From Desulfovibrio cuneatus DSM 11391 (GTDB taxonomy: Bacteria; Desulfobacterota; Desulfovibrionia; Desulfovibrionales; Desulfovibrionaceae), in the NCBI RefSeq assembly GCF_000430005.1, contig NZ_AUCY01000016.1, positions 45,698 to 109,697 on the forward strand: a stretch of 64,000 nt of DNA, in the 5' to 3' direction. Of the stretch, positions 62,219-64,000 are shown in pieces. The stretch's first letter is position 1; every line of letters starts with the position of its first letter. The notes under the pieces were generated by a model. The model did no database searches. It worked only from the letters and a program-made list of their open reading frames with translations, and had not been told where the DNA came from. The translations under genes and the position numbers were made by a program.

Positions 62219-63316
62219 GTGGATCAAAAGCCGGAAAAACCAACTATTCTTGTGGTTGATGATACCCCAGACAACATCACTCTGCTCTGCTCCCTTCTTG
62301 GCGAACAATATAAAAACAAAGTAGCCACCAATGGGCCAAAAGCCCTGAAAATTGCTGAAACCAACCCAGACCTTGACCTCATTCTGCTCGACATTATGAT
62401 GCCTGAGATGGATGGCTACGAAGTGTGCAGGCAGCTTAAGGCCGACCCGCGCACCAAACATATTCCCATAATCTTCCTTACAGCAAAAACGCAGGAAGGG
62501 GATGAAACCAAAGGGTTCGAACTCGGTGCCGTTGACTACATAACAAAACCCATCAACCCGCCCATCCTTATGGCCAGGGTACGCACACACATTGCTCTGC
62601 AGGAAGCCCACAAAAGCCTGGAAAAGCAGAATGAAGTGCTGGAAGAACAGGTGGAACAGCGCACCAAGGAACTGGCCGCCCTGCAAGACGCCATTATTAT
62701 CGCCATGGCTTCCCTTGCTGAAACGCGAGACAACGACACGGGCTTCCACATTCGCCGCACGCAGCATTATGCGCGAGCCTTGGCGTTGGAACTACAACGT
62801 GACGTGAAATTTGCAGGGGAAATTACCAATAAATATGTGGCAACACTCTACAAGTCTGCCCCACTCCACGACATTGGCAAAGTGGGTGTGCCTGACAGGA
62901 TTCTGCTTAAACCTGGCAGGCTGACCCCAGAAGAATTTGAAGAAATGAAACGGCACACCATTTATGGCAGGGATGCTATTATTGCTGCCGAAAAAAGCTT
63001 GGACGTGCCGGAAAGTTTCCTTGTGGCTGCACGCGATATTGCCTACTGTCACCATGAAAAATGGGACGGAAACGGCTACCCATGTGCTCTTAAAGGTGAA
63101 GAAATTCCTCTTTCTGCCCGCATTATGGCCCTGGTAGACGTGTACGACGCCCTTATTACCAAACGTATTTACAAAGACGCTATCCCCCACGAAACTGCCA
63201 TGAACATTATTCTTGAAGGCAGAGGAACCCATTTCCAGCCAGAAGTTGTGGATGCCTTTGTCAAAATCAATAGCCAGTTCATCGCTATTGCAGAACAATT
63301 CCGTGAGGATAACTAA
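62219..63316 (+). CDS. Response regulator with HD-GYP phosphodiesterase domain
   Basis: 365 residues starting at a GTG with AAGGTG upstream. Residues 8-125 are a receiver domain with Asp58 (LILLDIMMPEMDG) and the Lys of ITKPINP. A coiled coil links to the HD-GYP domain (about 165-345), with LHDIGKVGVPD, ARDIAYCHHEKWDGNGYP then LKGEEIP. All metal ligands seem present, so it should break down cyclic di-GMP. No partner kinase is adjacent. It could bear on biofilm genes elsewhere, including adhesins, but that is inference. Confidence 0.94.
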   Translation: MDQKPEKPTILVVDDTPDNITLLCSLLGEQYKNKVATNGPKALKIAETNPDLDLILLDIMMPEMDGYEVCRQLKADPRTKHIPIIFLTAKTQEGDETKGFELGAVDYITKPINPPILMARVRTHIALQEAHKSLEKQNEVLEEQVEQRTKELAALQDAIIIAMASLAETRDNDTGFHIRRTQHYARALALELQRDVKFAGEITNKYVATLYKSAPLHDIGKVGVPDRILLKPGRLTPEEFEEMKRHTIYGRDAIIAAEKSLDVPESFLVAARDIAYCHHEKWDGNGYPCALKGEEIPLSARIMALVDVYDALITKRIYKDAIPHETAMNIILEGRGTHFQPEVVDAFVKINSQFIAIAEQFREDN

Positions 63317-63498
63317 GTTTTTGCGTTAACGGACCGACGGTTTCTTAGCTCCATGTGGTGCCTCCATCGCACAGCAAGGGTCAAAAAAATCCCTGTAAAT
63401 GGCAGGCAGACCACTGCACTGGCAAAACTTCGTTAGCAAAATCTATTAGCTGCCCCAAAGCTTCAAGCCGGGAAGGCTTTGATATTGCCATTTTTTTT

Positions 63499-63545
63499 GA
63501 TGTATTGAAAACTTCCACTTGACATTTTGAAGTTTTCAATACATC
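63499..63545. repeat. 17-bp perfect inverted repeat with TTGACA in the loop
   Basis: GATGTATTGAAAACTTC (63499-63515) and GAAGTTTTCAATACATC (63529-63545) are exact reverse complements. The 13-nt spacer CACTTGACATTTT contains a consensus -35 hexamer. A T run precedes it. Confidence 0.85.
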
Positions 63546-63637
63546 TTCTCATTTCGCCGCACGGAAACGGGTGGCGTGCCGGGAGTGATTCCAGCAGGTT
63601 GTCGAAAAAGTTTTTTAAGAAATTAAAAAAAAAGATG

Positions 63638-63666
63638 TTGACAACAAGGCCGAGTGGGTGCATATT
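63638..63666 (+). promoter_or_regulatory. Likely rRNA operon promoter
   Basis: TTGACA (63638-63643), 17-bp spacer, CATATT (63661-63666). Upstream 63606-63635 is A/T-rich (TTTTTTAAGAAATTAAAAAA), like an UP element. It lies about 165 bp before the 16S start. Confidence 0.65.
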
Positions 63667-63832
63667 CCCGCTTCGCCGCAAGGAACACGAGCGGCATGAA
63701 CCACGGTTGACCGTGGGGTTCATTGACAAGTGAAGAGCGAATGGAAGGAAAAACGAATTCCCGAGTAATTGGGAGTTCAACAGAGATTCAGCTAGTTTGT
63801 TGATCGGCAAGATCGACGCTACAGTTTTTATT

Positions 63833-64000
<168 letters not shown>

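Larger units (their letters stand above)
63317..63831. other. rRNA operon upstream region
   Basis: About 515 bp without a protein gene. It holds the inverted repeat at 63499-63545, the promoter at 63638-63666 and a leader with CCACGGTTGACCGTGG (63703-63718). Confidence 0.6.

Overview
The window looks like a chromosomal segment of a Gram-negative anaerobe of the Desulfovibrionaceae type. The reasons are the 16S start at the right edge, the short-form ThiC, a regulator of the SahR type (ArsR domain plus methyltransferase domain) beside ahcY, MotB proteins of the 'GGAWKVAYADF' kind, and giant type I secreted adhesins. This placement comes from family recall, not from a search. Base composition is moderate and the genes carry clear Shine-Dalgarno sites (GGAGG, AAGGAG).

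Left part (1-10.1 kb): the 3' end of a Lon-like protease gene, an NlpE-like lipoprotein and a universal stress protein precede a minus-strand catabolic operon. In transcription order the operon encodes an NCS2-type permease, a stand-alone protein resembling the C-terminal domain of allophanate hydrolase, a biuret-hydrolase-like cysteine hydrolase, FdrA/AllF-like and YlbE/AllG-like carbamoyltransferase subunits and carbamate kinase, followed by a GntR/FCD regulator. A near-consensus promoter (TTGACA, 17 bp, TACAAA) with a TTGTATACAA palindrome inside the spacer sits before the permease. The likely theme is uptake and breakdown of a carbamoyl-containing compound (biuret, allophanate, oxamate or a relative) with ATP made from carbamoyl phosphate. 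This is the best candidate for a little-described system in the window.

Middle (10.2-39.5 kb): cardiolipin synthase, a DUF333 lipoprotein and an unknown secreted protein, then a 26-kb type I secretion/adhesin locus. It holds a 1766-residue RTX-like protein, a DUF6506 protein, a LapB-type ABC exporter, an HlyD-type adaptor, a membrane PAS protein with no output domain, and a 4710-residue protein of about 41 VCBS-type repeats. Both giant proteins share an N-terminal module with an Ala-Ala motif near residue 100, like LapG-cleaved retention modules, but no LapG, LapD or TolC is encoded here.

Right part (39.5-64 kb): mostly housekeeping genes. These are a MocR-type regulator lacking the PLP lysine, divergent from pdxS; a VOC protein; a TPP riboswitch with thiC; catalase; ahcY with sahR; ispA and dxs; motA with two tandem motB genes; purU; queD; gdhA; fba-gap; surE; an HD-GYP response regulator; and a 16S rRNA gene start with its promoter region.

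Scattered through the window is a family of MITE-like repeats with imperfect terminal inverted repeats (GGAAACGC...GTTTGGC / GCCAAAC...GCGTTTCC). Most copies begin at, or within a few bases of, a stop codon. Many transcription units end in strong hairpins.
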